64,000 nt of DNA from Riptortus pedestris (Eukaryota; Arthropoda; Insecta; Hemiptera; Alydidae), in contig CM032231.1 in the NCBI GenBank assembly GCA_019009955.1, positions 39,410,001-39,474,000 on the forward strand. Direction: 5' to 3'. Position numbers and translations under genes: made by a program. This document shows positions 1-10,694 of this stretch, piece by piece (position 1 is the stretch's first letter; every line of letters starts with the position of its first letter). Under the pieces are notes generated by a model, which had not been told where the DNA came from, did no database searches, and was given only the letters and a program-made list of their open reading frames with translations.

Positions 1-129
1 CGTGAATATATTAAATAATATAAAAAAAAACATCACAACGTCGTCCTTGTACAAAAAAATGATCACCATAATTGCCAAGGCCCAGTATCAAAACGTATGA
101 ATTGGTTTTGCCTCACTTCGGAATTCATT

Positions 130-1009
130 TTAGCAGATTTCCCTTAGGGGAAATCAGCAATTGAGGTCGTACTCATGACGCGATTTCCAAAAATTTTCTT
201 CAAAATTGTATATATAAATTTGTCTGTTACCGTTCTAGCAGTCGTAATTATTGTTTGACCGTTACCATACTCCATATTTAGTCGTTTTATGTAAAATGAA
301 AGATCACTTGGTAAGATGAAAGTTCGTTAACGGCTGAAATCGTACCGGGGGAGGGGGTTAGAGGGGGAGAATTTTTAAAATACGAAATATCTCCGTTACT
401 ATACGTCGGTACGAAAAAATGTATATAATCAATGTTATAATAAATTAAATCTACTTTAAATATTGTTAAATACATTTATTCTCTTGAATATTAACCATGA
501 TATTGGTATTTGTCTGTTTTCAGCCTTCAGAAATGCCCCTCTTCTACTCGCGTTACATTAACCGTACTCTGTTATATAATAAACCACTTTATTTGATGCT
601 TAAATACTAAATTTTGTTTTCAAAAGACCATTAAGACACGAGATATATGCAAATATTTTCTGTTGACTCCAACCCCTGTCTTAAGTTCTTGGACTACTAA
701 AATTTGATCGATTGAGGTTAAAATTATTCTGATTCATTGTAAATTAATGTAATAGACATAGTAAATAGTTTTCAATGAAATTAATATGTTATATTCTGAT
801 AAATTTCAGTAATTATTTTTCTTTCCGAGGTTGGCAGACATGTTTGTTGACATTTCAGACGCTTCCCGTCGGGACTTTTTTTCTTAAAGTTTGTATTCAT
901 TCACTTAATATTGACGGTACTGTTGTGTTACCAGTATGTAGATTTATCTATTGTTGAACTTCAGGAGGGAAATCTGCTTAGTTTACGCAGCCCCTGTGTG
1001 AGGTACTTT
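130..1009 (+). mobile_element. HINE (Helentron-like) copy, long subfamily
   Basis: This copy runs from a 5' end TTAGCAGATTTCCC to a 3' end in which GGGAAATCTGCT is followed by ACGCAGCCCCTGTGT and a T-rich flank. The two 12-base AGCAGATTTCCC blocks are inverted relative to each other; the 5' one is terminal and the 3' one lies inside a short hairpin. That asymmetric layout, the central (TA)n tract and the lack of a target-site duplication match non-autonomous Helentrons (HINEs). It has an extra inner block (about 530-950) shared with the copies at 19459, 34351, 41027 and 58191. No coding capacity; short ORFs in it recur in other copies as repeat shadows. Confidence 0.7.
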
Positions 1010-1462
1010 CTAGCAGTTAGTCATGAAATCAGCTGATATACAATCGCATAATTCTGTTAGTGAAAATAGAGTTTATTGCCTCAAAACCAAAATGGTTTAA
1101 AGGCAGCGACTTTGGAATCAGGTATAAAACGTTGTCGGTGGCAGCTATTATCGACTGGTTTGGGAGGCAAACATTCTGGAGTGAGGCAGGCTCATTCTGC
1201 TGGAGTGTTGCTGATGGGCTGCAGAGTGCAAATCACTCCAAACTGGCCTGTTTCAACCCCGCTCCCCCCTCACGGCTACAACCATTCCCAGACCCTCTTC
1301 ACCACCGATAAATGTCCACCTAGGCCAAGGCACTTCATTATTCCACAGGCTCAATTTCCAGTCATTTTGTTAAGGCGAATTGCATCAATAAATATAAAAA
1401 TAAAAAAAACAGGCTTCTATTAGAAATAAGGTGGATAAGAAAATTAGAAAAAGAGAAACAAA
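1010..1462. other. Unassigned stretch
   Basis: Lies between two HINE pieces. Two overlapping plus-strand ORFs (83 and 115 codons) start at 1060 and 1076. Their reading frames show no domain, low-complexity bias or splice signals that I recognise, so I do not call a gene. Confidence 0.3.
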
Positions 1463-1745
1463 TCCGCCACGCAGGGGCTGCATAAACTAAGCAGATTTTC
1501 CTCGAGAAGTTTAACAATAGATAAATCTACATACTGGTTGAATAAATACAAAAGGTAATAAGAGATCTTTCAGTTAATTTTAATAACCTGCCGACGGGAC
1601 AGGTCTGAAATGTAAACAAACAAGTCTGCCAAACAGAATATAACTTATATGATATAATGTATATAATTTTATATACAATTTTATATAATTTTATTGAAAT
1701 TAATTTTTCTGTAATTTATAATGAATCAGAATAATTTTCATCTCT
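1463..1745 (-). mobile_element. HINE fragment (3' end part)
   Basis: Reads in from the GTCC-type end with the hairpin sequence GCAGGGGCTGC and the AAGCAGATTT block, then matches the inner part of the long HINE subfamily. It stops before the central microsatellite, so the rest of the element is missing. Confidence 0.65.
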
Positions 1746-1891
1746 ATAGATCATATGTGGGCAACAACCGGCCAGCTATAAGATTTGATCCGGCTGGAGA
1801 GACGTAGAGATGGCGTTTTGAAAAACCCTATTATACAAAAATATTAACTACTTACTCCAAATGAGGAAGATAATCGGAGATTTGTGCGTTT

Positions 1892-2065
1892 GGCAGTACT
1901 TATAAATGTGAACAGTTATTTTCAATGATGAAAGTCAATAAATCAAAACATCGTACAAGGTTGACTGACAATAATTTGGAAAATTCTTTTCGTCTTTTAA
2001 TTAGTGAAATTAGTCCAAACATCTATGGATTAGTTTCCCAAATTCAAGCTCAAGTGTCTCATTGA
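1892..2065 (+). pseudogene. hAT-type transposase C-terminal fragment
   Basis: The frame from 1892 to the stop at 2063-2065 encodes a short tail beginning GSTYKCEQLFSMMKVNKSKH and ending QVSH. The order G-S-T-Y-x-C-E-Q-x-F-S-x-M-K, then N-K-S-K-x-R, then L-T-D, is the dimerisation-region signature of hAT-type transposases and of host genes derived from them (GTF2IRD2/EPM2AIP1-like). Upstream sequence is out of frame and no start codon is in reach, so only the C-terminus survives. Identification rests on pattern recognition of the family signature. Confidence 0.6.
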
Positions 2066-2136
2066 TTTCGGTGTCGCTAGTTAACTACCGTTGTTTGCAA
2101 TCATTCGAAATTTTACTATAATGTTGTACCTATTTT

Positions 2137-2747
2137 TCGCAGATTTCACTTAATGGAAATCAGGTCTTGAGGGGGTACTCATGACCTGATTTTCGAATTT
2201 TTTCTTCAAATGTCCATCGATCCTACCCAGGAGATGACGAAAATGAGGCCCGTTAAAACTGTATATATATATATTTGTCTGTTACCGCTCTAGCGGTCGC
2301 AATTTTTGTCTGATCGTTACCAAATTTCATATTTAATCGTTTTATGTAATAAGAAAGATCAAGTTCGTTAATGGCTGAAATCGGACCAGTGGGAGGGGGG
2401 GTTTAGAGGGGGGATTTTTGAAAATTCGAAATATCTCCGTTAATATACGTTGGATCGAAAAATTGTATAGATCTAATCTTATTGCAAATTAAATTTACTA
2501 TAAATATTATTCTATACATTTATTCTGTATCTTGAATATTAACCGAGATATTTGCATTTGTATTGTGTGGGCGGTCGACAGGTATGGGCTATGCGAGTGC
2601 TCTGGCGGCCGTTGACGTAAGTATTCGTCCCTCGTGTATAGGTTTAGAGATTCCTCACTACTGCCGTTGTTATTAGGCAGATTTCTCTATTGTAATACTT
2701 CGCGTGGGAAATCTGCTTAGTTTACGCAGCCCCTGCGAGACGGACTT
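2137..2747 (+). mobile_element. HINE copy, short subfamily
   Basis: Near full-length. The 5' palindrome is decayed (GCAGATTTCACTTAATGG). It contains the (TA)n tract, the G-rich block around 2390 and the 3' hairpin plus GACGGAC end followed by T's. Non-coding. Confidence 0.7.
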
Positions 2748-2794
2748 TTTTCATTTCATTTTGTTATTTTAATAAATTGTAATTTATTGCATTT

Positions 2795-2972
2795 GTAAAC
2801 TTAGAGTGGCGAGTTCAATTCCCGCCTGGGCAAAGGAATGTATTTAGTGAAGGAATTCATTAGATAAAATCCTCAGTCCCACCATGGCTAGGAAAGGGTG
2901 GTAATCTGTACATAACCTGCCCCAATTAGCCTTTGTTGCAAAAAGTGGACGGTAATGAATAATAATAAATTG
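2795..2972 (+). mobile_element. tRNA-derived SINE, 5' truncated
   Basis: Contains the B-box-like GTTCAATTC, the body that includes CTCAGTCCCACC and CCAATTAGCC, and ends with GTGGACGGTAATGAATAATAATA. The tRNA-like head is cut before the A box. Same family as the full copy at 46146-46360. Confidence 0.7.
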
Positions 2973-3615
2973 TATTAATATATAATTACATTGTCGTATA
3001 ATTTCATGTCTGATAACAATCCTTAAAATTTATGAACACTACTTTAAAAGGTACTACTTTTAAAAGCGGCCCGCAAACGTATTTGCACTCTAAAGTTTGA
3101 CTCGCAACATGTCAAAGGTTGCTCATTACCTCCTTTAGATCCTTACGATCCAATACACTACACTAACAATTTTCAAAAATCGGATCATATGTACAACCTC
3201 AACCGCAGACTTTCTTAGAGAGAAATCATTTAAAAGGGATCTTATCTTAATAAACTTATTAAGACAGTAGCGAGGGCTTTAATTAAGGAATTGTAGAGAG
3301 TTACTCCACGGGGATAAGCCCATGATCTCTAGCTCCCTCCTCTCGAAAGGTAAACTACAGAAATAATGGACTCCGCCTATGAACTTACACCGATGGCAGT
3401 AACTTCATTATAATCCACCGCATTAATAAACTCTATAAAATTACACGAGAGCTGAATTAACTTCCTAGCAATAATTTCTTGAAGATGAAATTGCAATGGT
3501 AAGAAACGATATTTACATAGCAATCAAGCATGCTAGAATCACACATAGATAGCGTTATATCATATTCTTTCCTGGGAGACTTGCTTAGTTGAAACGGCAT
3601 CTGCGTGACGAACTT
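2973..3615. other. Unassigned A+T-rich stretch
   Basis: No coding frame, repeat family or RNA signature that I recognise. Confidence 0.4.
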
Positions 3616-3671
3616 CTTAGCAGATTTCCCATAAGGGATGAAAATGAGGTCCGTTCAAAATTATATATATA
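3616..3671 (+). mobile_element. HINE 5' end fragment
   Basis: Starts TTAGCAGATTTCCC and reaches the TTCAAAAT(TA)n junction, where the Helitron at 3672 begins. The matching right part of a HINE resumes at 5758 beyond the Helitron. Confidence 0.6.
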
Positions 3672-5717
3672 CTAGCTCAGATACCCGGCTTCGCTCGGGA
3701 ATTCATTTGAGGCTGAATAGTGATGGTATTTTTTTGGCAAGGCTTTACTTTGCACAATATTTTGACATTTACCCGTCCCAGTGTTTAGTTTAAATACCCG
3801 TCGTTTCTGTGGATTTGTTAATAATAAAATTATTTTTTTTTGTAAGACTTCACTGTTCTCCATATTGTCATATCTCCCGTTTCCTGTGCATTATGCATAG
3901 ATTTGAATTATTAAGCACAAAATATTAACATACATTTGAATTAGTTTTTCCCGGTGAGGTACTTTGTAGTTCCAAAGAATTGTTGAGCAAATTTCACTAA
4001 ATAATAAAATAAACAACTTTGTTATGTGCATATTTGCCGAAACCCCAATAGGAGACGAAATATCACTATTTTTAATTTCAGGCCTCCCTTATAACCCCCA
4101 CTCCTGCCCGTCCCTAGAAATGTTAGTATGGCTTATTATAAGGAAGATACCCGGCTTCGCCCGGGAATTCATTTGCGGATGGATGGTGATGGTATTCTTT
4201 TGGCATGGCTTTACTTTGCACAAAATTTTGACATTTACAGTTCCCAGTTTTTAGGGTTAATACCCGTCGTTTCTGTGGATTTGACAATAATAAAATTAAT
4301 TTTTTATGTAAGACTTCACTGTACTCCATATTGTCATATTTCCCGTTTCCTGCGCATTATGCATAGATTTAAGTTATTAAGGACAAAATATTATAATAAT
4401 ATATTATAATTTGAATTAATTTTTCCAGGTGAGGTACCTGGTAGTTCATATTGAAAATAATTGTTGAGCAAATTTCTCTAAATAACAAAATAAACAACTT
4501 TTGTTATGTGCATATTTGCCGAAACCCCAATAGGAAACGAAATATCACTATTTTTAATTTCAGGCCTCCCTTATAACCCCCACTCCTGCCCGCCCCTTGA
4601 AATGTTAATAGGGCTTATTATAAGGAAGGCGTTAGTACTAATACACGTACCCAGTTTTTTATTTAGTTCGGTTGAGTGTTTTGTGCCAAATAAAATTGTT
4701 GACTACCGCTATAATTTTTAGCGTATAACGCCTTTATACTTCGGTATACGACGATAGTGTATATAACAAAAGTTTCTCTAAATAACCAAATAAACAACTT
4801 TTGTTATGTGCATATTTGCCGAAAAACGAATAGAAAACGAAATATCACTATTTTTAATTTCAGGCCTCCCTTACAACCCCCACTCCTGCCCGTCCCTAAA
4901 AATGTTGGTATCGCTTATTATAATGAAAGCGTTAGTGCTAATACACATACCGAGTTTTATTTATTTCGGTTGGGTCTTTTGTCCCAAATAAAATTGTTCA
5001 CTTCCGCTATAGGTTTTAGCGTATATATCGTTTATAATTGGGTATACAAAAAAATTTATATAACAAAAGTTACTTTAAATAACAAAATAAATAACTTTTA
5101 TTATGTGCATATTTGCCGAAAAACGAATAGAAAACGAAATATCACTATATTTAATATCAGGCCCCCTATAACCCCCACTCCTTCCCGTCCCTAAAAATGT
5201 TGGTATGGCTTATTATAATGAAAGCGTTAGTGCTAATACACATACTGAGTTTTATTTATTTCGGTTGGGTCTTTTGTCCTAAATAAAATTCTTCACTTCC
5301 GCTATAGGTTTTAGCGTATATATCGTTTATAATTGGGTATACAAAAAAAATGTATATCAAAAGTTACTTTAAATAACAAAATAAACGACTTTTGTAATGT
5401 TCATATTTGCCGATAAACCAATAGAAAACGAAATATCGCTATTTTTAATTTCAGGCCTACCTTATAACCCCCACTCCTGTTCATTCCAGAGAATTTTAAT
5501 ATAGCCTAAAGTCTAAGTTGGATCAGTAGTAATATACATACCAAGTTTCACGAAATTTGGTTCAGCCGTTTATGCGTGAAAAGGTAACAAACAAACAAAC
5601 ATACACGAAAGAAACAAAATGCAGTTATGGTGTCTATGACATGTGAAACGAAAAGTTATCGTGAAATTTTGAAAAAAAAATCAATGTACAGACAGAGGTT
5701 ACAATTTTATATATATA
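3672..5717 (-). mobile_element. Helitron, family A, with internal tandem repeats
   Basis: Read on the minus strand this ends with a GC hairpin (CCCGAGCGAAGCCGGG) about 8 nt before a terminal CTAG followed by T, the canonical 3' end of a Helitron. The far end is the family's 5' region (CTCTGTCTGTACATTGATT on the minus strand) next to (TA)n. It is non-autonomous: no Rep or helicase frame is visible, and ORFs inside it (for example 4757-5194) are translations of a repeated unit. The terminal hairpin segment is partly duplicated at about 4145. It is flanked by HINE halves and so appears to have inserted in a HINE (TA)n tract. Confidence 0.7.
4482..5500. repeat. Tandem ~296-bp units inside Helitron A
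   Basis: The marker AAATAACAAAATAAACAACT, or close variants, begins near 4482, 4780, 5075 and 5371, a spacing of about 295-298 bp. Each unit carries CATATTTGCCGAAA, ATTTCAGGCCTCCCTTA and CCCCCACTCCTG. A related copy near 4001 is 481 bp upstream because the 3' terminal segment was duplicated there. Confidence 0.75.
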
Positions 5718-5732
5718 TATATATATATATAT

Positions 5733-5757
<25 letters not shown>

Positions 5758-5768
<11 letters not shown>

Positions 5769-5990
5769 TTGTCTGTTACCGCTTTAGAGGTCCTATTTCT
5801 TTTTTATCGTTGCAAGCCCCGATATGTAAGCGGGAGGGGTGTTTAGGCGTGGGAATTCCTGATGTTCGAAGAATCTCCGTTATGATATGCCTGATCAAAA
5901 AATTGTATAAAACCAATCTTATTAAAAATTTAATTGTATCTTAATGTTGTTATATACATATATCTAATATGAGTATTAACTTTTAGTAGA
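5758..5990 (+). mobile_element. HINE right part, truncated
   Basis: Follows the (TA)n tract with TTTGTCTGTTACCGCTTTAG, the G-rich block and ATCTCCGTTATGATATG. It loses homology near 5985 before the usual 3' hairpin. Probably the right half of the HINE whose left half is at 3616. Confidence 0.5.
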
Positions 5991-6279
5991 TTTCCTTGCC
6001 CCTCCACTCATGATGCGAATTTCTTAATATTTAATATGATATGACTCCAATTGTAGATCATCAACAGTTCAACAAGATTGATTATACAACATTTTACGAT
6101 CCGACTAATAATAACTGAGATATTTTCTCACTCTATGGTTTAGATTAAATAAATATTTACTAGTAAAGAACAAAAAAGTCATAATTGATGACGTCATCGT
6201 GCAACGAATTCGCATGTATCTCGTGCGTATCTCATTACAACAATATTCGGCATTCAAGCTTAGCATAAAGACGTTCATG

Positions 6280-6579
6280 TTACAACAGCTTATTGTTATT
6301 ATGTATATGAGCAGCAGTGGAAGTTTACTGAAGCCTGAAAACTAACAAGTCCAAATATCTCGGTTAATATTCAGATTAAAGAAAATACGTATAAAATAAC
6401 ATTTATATACAATTGCATTTTCAAAGAGATAGGTTTTACACAACATTTCAGTGAGTAACAGAGATATTTCGAACTTTAACAATTTCCCTCCTGTAAACGC
6501 CTCCTTCCCGCTGGTCCGATTTCAGCCTTTAACGAACTTGATCTTTCTTTTTACAATTTTATATATATATATATATATG

Positions 6580-6628
<49 letters not shown>

Positions 6629-6774
6629 AGAAAGAGGGAAAGAGGGAGGGATGGAGGGAGAGGGGTGGTTTTGAACGGACTTCATTTACTTATTAGAATC
6701 GATGGACATTTGAAGAAGTTTTTCGAAAACTTCATCAGTGCCGCCTCAATAGCCGATTTCCCTTAAGGAAAATT
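6280..6774 (-). mobile_element. HINE copy, 3' truncated, with (TA)n and (GA)n tract
   Basis: The minus strand begins with a decayed 5' palindrome (GATTTCCCTTAAGGAAAA on the plus strand at the right end). The inner blocks CTGGTCCGATTTCAGCC and GTTTACTGAAGCCTGAAAAC are present. The microsatellite at 6562-6660 has grown into a mixed (TA)n/(GA)n run. Confidence 0.6.
6582..6660. repeat. (GA)n microsatellite
   Basis: Almost pure GA dinucleotides, then decaying to GAGGGA, next to (TA)n inside the surrounding HINE copy. Confidence 0.85.
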
Positions 6775-8456
6775 TGTTTTTACTCAATAAAGGAACACAT
6801 TTCCTTAGAATAGTGTTGGATTTATATGTATAATGTGGGGTAAGATAACTATTATGACATTACGTTGTTTGAGTCGCAGGGAACTTATTATAGTTGTCAG
6901 GTGCGGCGTATGTCCAGCGGTGTCGTTGATGTGGTAGTTCATAAGTTAGTGGACTACCACATCAATGACACTGCCTGAAAACTTTATTATGACATGGGTT
7001 TTTTTTTTTTTTTGTGTGTGTATTAGGAAACGAATAAATTTCCTTTTCTGTTCTACTAAAAGACCTTATGGTCTGAGATGGCACCTGTTGTGATGAAAGT
7101 TTCGAAATGTTAGAGATATGGATTTTTTTATTTCGTCCAGAATTCCATCATATCTCCGGTATAATAATATATAAATGTATAAACAATTTACTCTTAAAAT
7201 GCACTGGCGGTAAAAAGAAAATAACCCATAGTAAACAAGGAGAGGAATAAAATAAAATAAAACTAATGAATCAAAATTCCATCCGACCCAATATATTAAA
7301 CATTTAAAATAGAACTGCGTTGTAAATTCTGGTGAAGGATTTGATGCTAATATGACAGAGAGTTTAATTTTGCTAAAGCATTATTTATTTATTGGTTCGC
7401 TCACTAATTAAAAACTCCAGAGCCAAACAAACGATGAGAGAATGCAGGTTTAAAAAAATAAATGTATATTATCTATTATTTCTTAAGGTATATTAAGTAA
7501 ACTCTTATCTATATACTAAATAAAAGTCTCATCTAAATACTGATTGAAAGTCTGAAGTAAATAATAGCTTCAGATTTACATTATCAGATTTTTAATTGAT
7601 TTTCCACTACGAAATTTACTCAACATTCAACATGAGTTATAGGAATCACTCAATGAATTACTTTCTTGACTTATTTCCACCTTACTCAAAATATTTTGTC
7701 GGTGCAAACAAGAAAAACATCAATGCAAAGATCAAAATAAACTAAAGAGAAAGTTGAAAGTTAATTTTAACTTGATAACCGCTGAAAGGAAAGTCAATGA
7801 AATTAAAGCTTCCTTTCAAAGTTTTATCGAACAAAGAACTCTTCCTTTGTATTCATTCCTTTATATTTAGCATAATTTTGTGTGAGGTGAATTTTGTATT
7901 ATTTAGTTAGATATGATACTGTGCCCAATTGAGTTACAAAAAGTATTGGGCCTTTCGTGTTTTCATCATTTCAATCTGATAGCTCACTGCCTTTCATGAA
8001 TAAAATGTTTAGTCACTTTCGCCCTCAAAATATGATTAATAATTTGATATATATTAAAAACAAATTGTAGTTACAAGCCCTTCGGTCTTTAACCCGCTAA
8101 CGGCTTGAAATATTTTAAGAGAGGTGCTGGTCCATGGAAGTTGTATACGATTTAATACCGGAGGACCATGTTGATGTATAAGACGGTTATTACTATTAAT
8201 ATTATATTGGATAATTACATGATATTGGGGGATGGACTATTGCAGGGCATATATGTGTTAGTATGTTAGTAGATTAATGATTACTTCAAGGGATGCTGAT
8301 GATGTTCTCGATGGTGCTCTGGTGCTCTCCCTCTTTCTCCCTCCATCCTGGTCTCCCCCTGGATGCTCCTTCGTTTACTCACTCATGTTGTTAAAAGGGG
8401 TGTGAGAAAGAAACTAATAGTGCTGCCACTCTTTATCTCTCTCCTGTCCTACTCAC
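6775..8456. other. Unassigned stretch
   Basis: No recognisable gene. It holds the hairpin at 6917-6974, a poly-T run at about 7001-7012 and generally A+T-rich sequence. A pyrimidine-rich CTCC/CTTT block at 8320-8450 could be the downstream intron of the candidate exon at 8457. Confidence 0.35.
6917..6974. repeat. Near-perfect 24-bp-stem hairpin
   Basis: TGTCGTTGATGTGGTAGT at 6921-6938 pairs with ACTACCACATCAATGACA at 6953-6970 with one mismatch (a wobble in RNA). The stem extends on both sides, leaving a loop of about 10 nt. The size fits a pre-miRNA-like or small foldback structure, but there is no evidence of expression. Confidence 0.5.
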
Positions 8457-8642
8457 TCGACTGTTCTGATAATGTTCCTTTTATTTTTGCCCTTTGAACC
8501 CAAGGATGTCCTCTCAGGTAATGCTTACACAAGTAGCCTATAGAGTACAGCACTCTTGGGGCATCTTTGGTTGGTCTAGTTGATAACAGATGGGGCTGGT
8601 GTAGTTTTATTACCGCTTCAATTTTTAAATTGAACAAAAATA
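8457..8642 (-). CDS. Candidate host exon (HEAT-repeat-like, possibly Nipped-B/NIPBL-type)
   Basis: On the minus strand an AG acceptor after a T-rich tract (TTAATTTTAG, 8652-8643) opens a 186-nt frame that closes at a strong donor (GA|GTGAGT at 8456-8451). The exon holds 2 nt, 61 codons and 1 nt, so removing it keeps phase. The peptide includes QPHLLSTRP and PRVLYSIGYLCKHY. The block RxLYSIGYLCKHY aligns residue by residue in character with RSLFTVGALCRHF of the cohesin loader NIPBL/Nipped-B as I recall it. That family link is tentative. The rest of the window is transposon sequence and I found no neighbouring exon. It could also be a chance open frame. Confidence 0.35.
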
Positions 8643-9389
8643 CTAAAATTAAGCAATTATTTATTTATTTATTCTTACAGAAATCGCATTTCGCGACTGG
8701 AGCGATTTAAGGACGCATCAGTTAAATTCCTATCATCAGTTTATGATATTTACGTAAGTATGCTCATTTCTGAAAATATTTCCAGTATTGTCCTACATTA
8801 TAATTTTTTTGAAAATGTTATGTTTCAAGTATTCAAGGCTACGGTCATGTAGCATTTCAGGCGAAATTACCCCTTCCATTCATATAAAACCCCAGTTTAT
8901 ACACAGGTTTTGTGTCAGCTTTTTTGTGGAAATGGAAGTTATAATCACTTCTGCCCCACCTCTCCCGACCTCACATTGGATTATACTTAATGCGATTTGG
9001 TGCTTATACTTTGGTTGCAGTAATGTAGCTTTATTCTCAGAAAATTGAATTTGTTTAATCCTCATAAATAAATAATTTAAAAGGATGAACTCTGGGGAGG
9101 AGGGCGTTATTAACTCATTGCTCCATTAATATGTTATAATTTACTGAACATACTATGTTACATTATGAATATGAAGTTTACTTTCCTGACATACAAAAGA
9201 GTATTTTGTAATAATGGTTATTATGTATATAAAATAGCTATCATCGTTACTGCTTTGGACCGCTTTTTGGGCTCTACCATATTTTTTGAAATAGAGAATA
9301 CTGTACATGATAATGAATTAAAAGGCCTATTATGTTTTGAAAAGAGATACATTCACAGGAGACCAGAAATATAAAAATATTGTAGACCG
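8643..9389. other. Unassigned stretch
   Basis: Opposed short ORFs at 8788-9048 and 8880-9065 and one at 9165-9374 show no domain that I know. The sequence could be intronic if the exon at 8457 is real. Confidence 0.3.
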
Positions 9390-9449
9390 TGAAGCCTCAA
9401 ATACCTTTATTATAAGCATACCCCGTGCAACGACGGATACCTTAGCTAG
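9390..9449 (+). mobile_element. Helitron 3' end, family C
   Basis: Ends CCGTGCAACGACGGATACC then TTAGCTAG followed by T. The CCGT...ACGG hairpin lies about 11 nt before CTAG, the Helitron 3' arrangement. The 5' extent cannot be set. Confidence 0.5.
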
Positions 9450-10034
9450 TATTTATTTATTATTTATTTGAGATGCCGCTACAATGGCGATTCATCTTTT
9501 GACATATCCTTAGCTAGTAGAAATATATTTGAAACGTTATGATTGGTATGACGTTATGGATTCCACATTAATTCTTGTCATATTCCGTGGTCCCCGTCTT
9601 TCTATTATTAAATGCACAAGTAAAAATTATTTATTTATTTGTTAAATTACATGAGTAATTTTGTGAATTTCTCCCAATAAAATATTACTGTATATTTTTG
9701 TAGCTCTTCCATATCAATCAAATAGTGCATGGAAATTTTCAACGACCTTGGCAGATACAAATTTTAAAACAAGACTTCTGAAAAAATGGGAAATAAAAAT
9801 AATTAATACAGTTTAAGACAAAGGTTTGCAAATCATCTGATTTAATAATAATAAATTGATTGCATGCCTACGCTTAGATTCTCAGAGCTGAAGCGGCAGC
9901 TGCTAAATGTCTATAATAATAAAATAAACGCAGTTAAGTACAAGTGAAAACAATACTAAAGTATATTCAAAGAGTTAATATTAGGTAATTATTTTGTTAC
10001 TTAATATAATAATGAAATGTATTTTAATACGCGA
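9450..10034. other. Unassigned stretch
   Basis: A+T-rich, no recognised gene. A second AGCTAG block near 9510 may be another decayed Helitron end. Confidence 0.3.
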
Positions 10035-10200
10035 GTAGTGAGCTCGATTCCCGCCTTGGGCAATAGGAATTTAATTAGTTAAGAACTCATTAAATAAAAT
10101 CCTTAGTCCCACCATAGCTAGAAAAGGATGTTAACCTGTAGATAACCCGTCCCAATTAGCAATAGTAGCAAAACGTGGACGATAATAAATAATAATAATA
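10035..10200 (+). mobile_element. tRNA-derived SINE, 5' truncated
   Basis: Shows the B-box-like GCTCGATTCCCGCC, ATCCTTAGTCCCACC, ACCCGTCCCAATTAGC and a tail of AATAATAATAAT. Weak 7-bp ATTTTAA on both sides may be a decayed target-site duplication. Confidence 0.7.
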
Positions 10201-10463
10201 ATTTTAACATACCTCCTGTATGACGACTGAGTTAAATCACAACTAGCCGATTGGCTTGTCCTTAGGACCTAATCTGAGATTCTCACCATTTTCCAGCAAG
10301 GAATATTATTTAGAGGCTTCATCAGTAAAGGACCTCTTTTTGCTCAAGCGGAAATCTGTGCCCAGTGCCAAACACTACAGTCACCTGAGCCTCGAATATA
10401 CTTAACTTATAATCAAAACATTGAAATTAACTTTTACATCAATTATTACATATTTTTACCGAC

Positions 10464-10683
10464 AGTTATAGCTCCAAAGCCACCATTCCCACACCTCCAG
10501 ACGACACCTCAGCAGCCGACTCAGCATTCTTCAATAATTTAGTATAAATACCTCTCCTCCTCTTTCCCATTCCTCATTCCTGTCTCAGTAGTCGAATTGC
10601 TTGTATTTATGTAACTATTCTAAATTTGTACTGGTGTTACCAATAAAGTTTTTTTTGAAGTTTCTGATAGCCGAGTATTTAGT
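10464..10683 (+). repeat. 5' LTR
   Basis: Begins AGTTATAGCT and ends GAGTATTTAGT just before the primer site TGGCGCC. AGTTA at the 5' terminus is typical of gypsy-group LTRs. It contains a TATA box, an initiator and AATAAA (10642-10647) in an order that fits U3-R-U5. It differs from the 3' LTR at the last A of TATAAATA, at the first T of the initiator TCATTC, and at G10657. Confidence 0.95.
10543..10579 (+). promoter_or_regulatory. LTR promoter: TATA box plus initiator
   Basis: TATAAATA at 10543-10550 is followed by TCATTC at 10574-10579, an exact fit to the arthropod initiator consensus TCAKTY. The putative +1 A (10576) is 33 bp from the start of the TATA box. This would set the U3/R border. 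The same positions in the 3' LTR read TATAAATT and GCATTC. Confidence 0.65.
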
Positions 10684-10694
10684 TGGCGCCCGAA
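10684..10694 (+). promoter_or_regulatory. Primer binding site (tRNA-Lys-like)
   Basis: TGGCGCCCGAA begins at the base after the LTR and is complementary to the 3' end of tRNA-Lys (..TTCGGGCGCCA). The complementarity resumes as CAGGGAC after a 3-nt offset. It primes minus-strand cDNA synthesis. Confidence 0.75.

Noticed and set aside
130..1009. HINE family as ordinary TIR transposon (MITE)
   Set aside because: The inverted blocks are not at equal distance from the ends, one side has an extra hairpin and tail, and the empty-site comparison shows no target-site duplication.
4757..5194. 145-codon ORF in the first Helitron
   Set aside because: It spans two copies of the 296-bp unit and its peptide repeats itself; related peptides appear wherever the unit occurs. 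A repeat shadow, not a gene.
4482..5500. 296-bp units as a CRISPR array
   Set aside because: The units are long, diverged and without short repeat-spacer alternation, in a eukaryotic transposon.
5627..5944. 105-codon ORF with a Tyr/Ile run
   Set aside because: It is a translation of (TA)n joining Helitron and HINE sequence.
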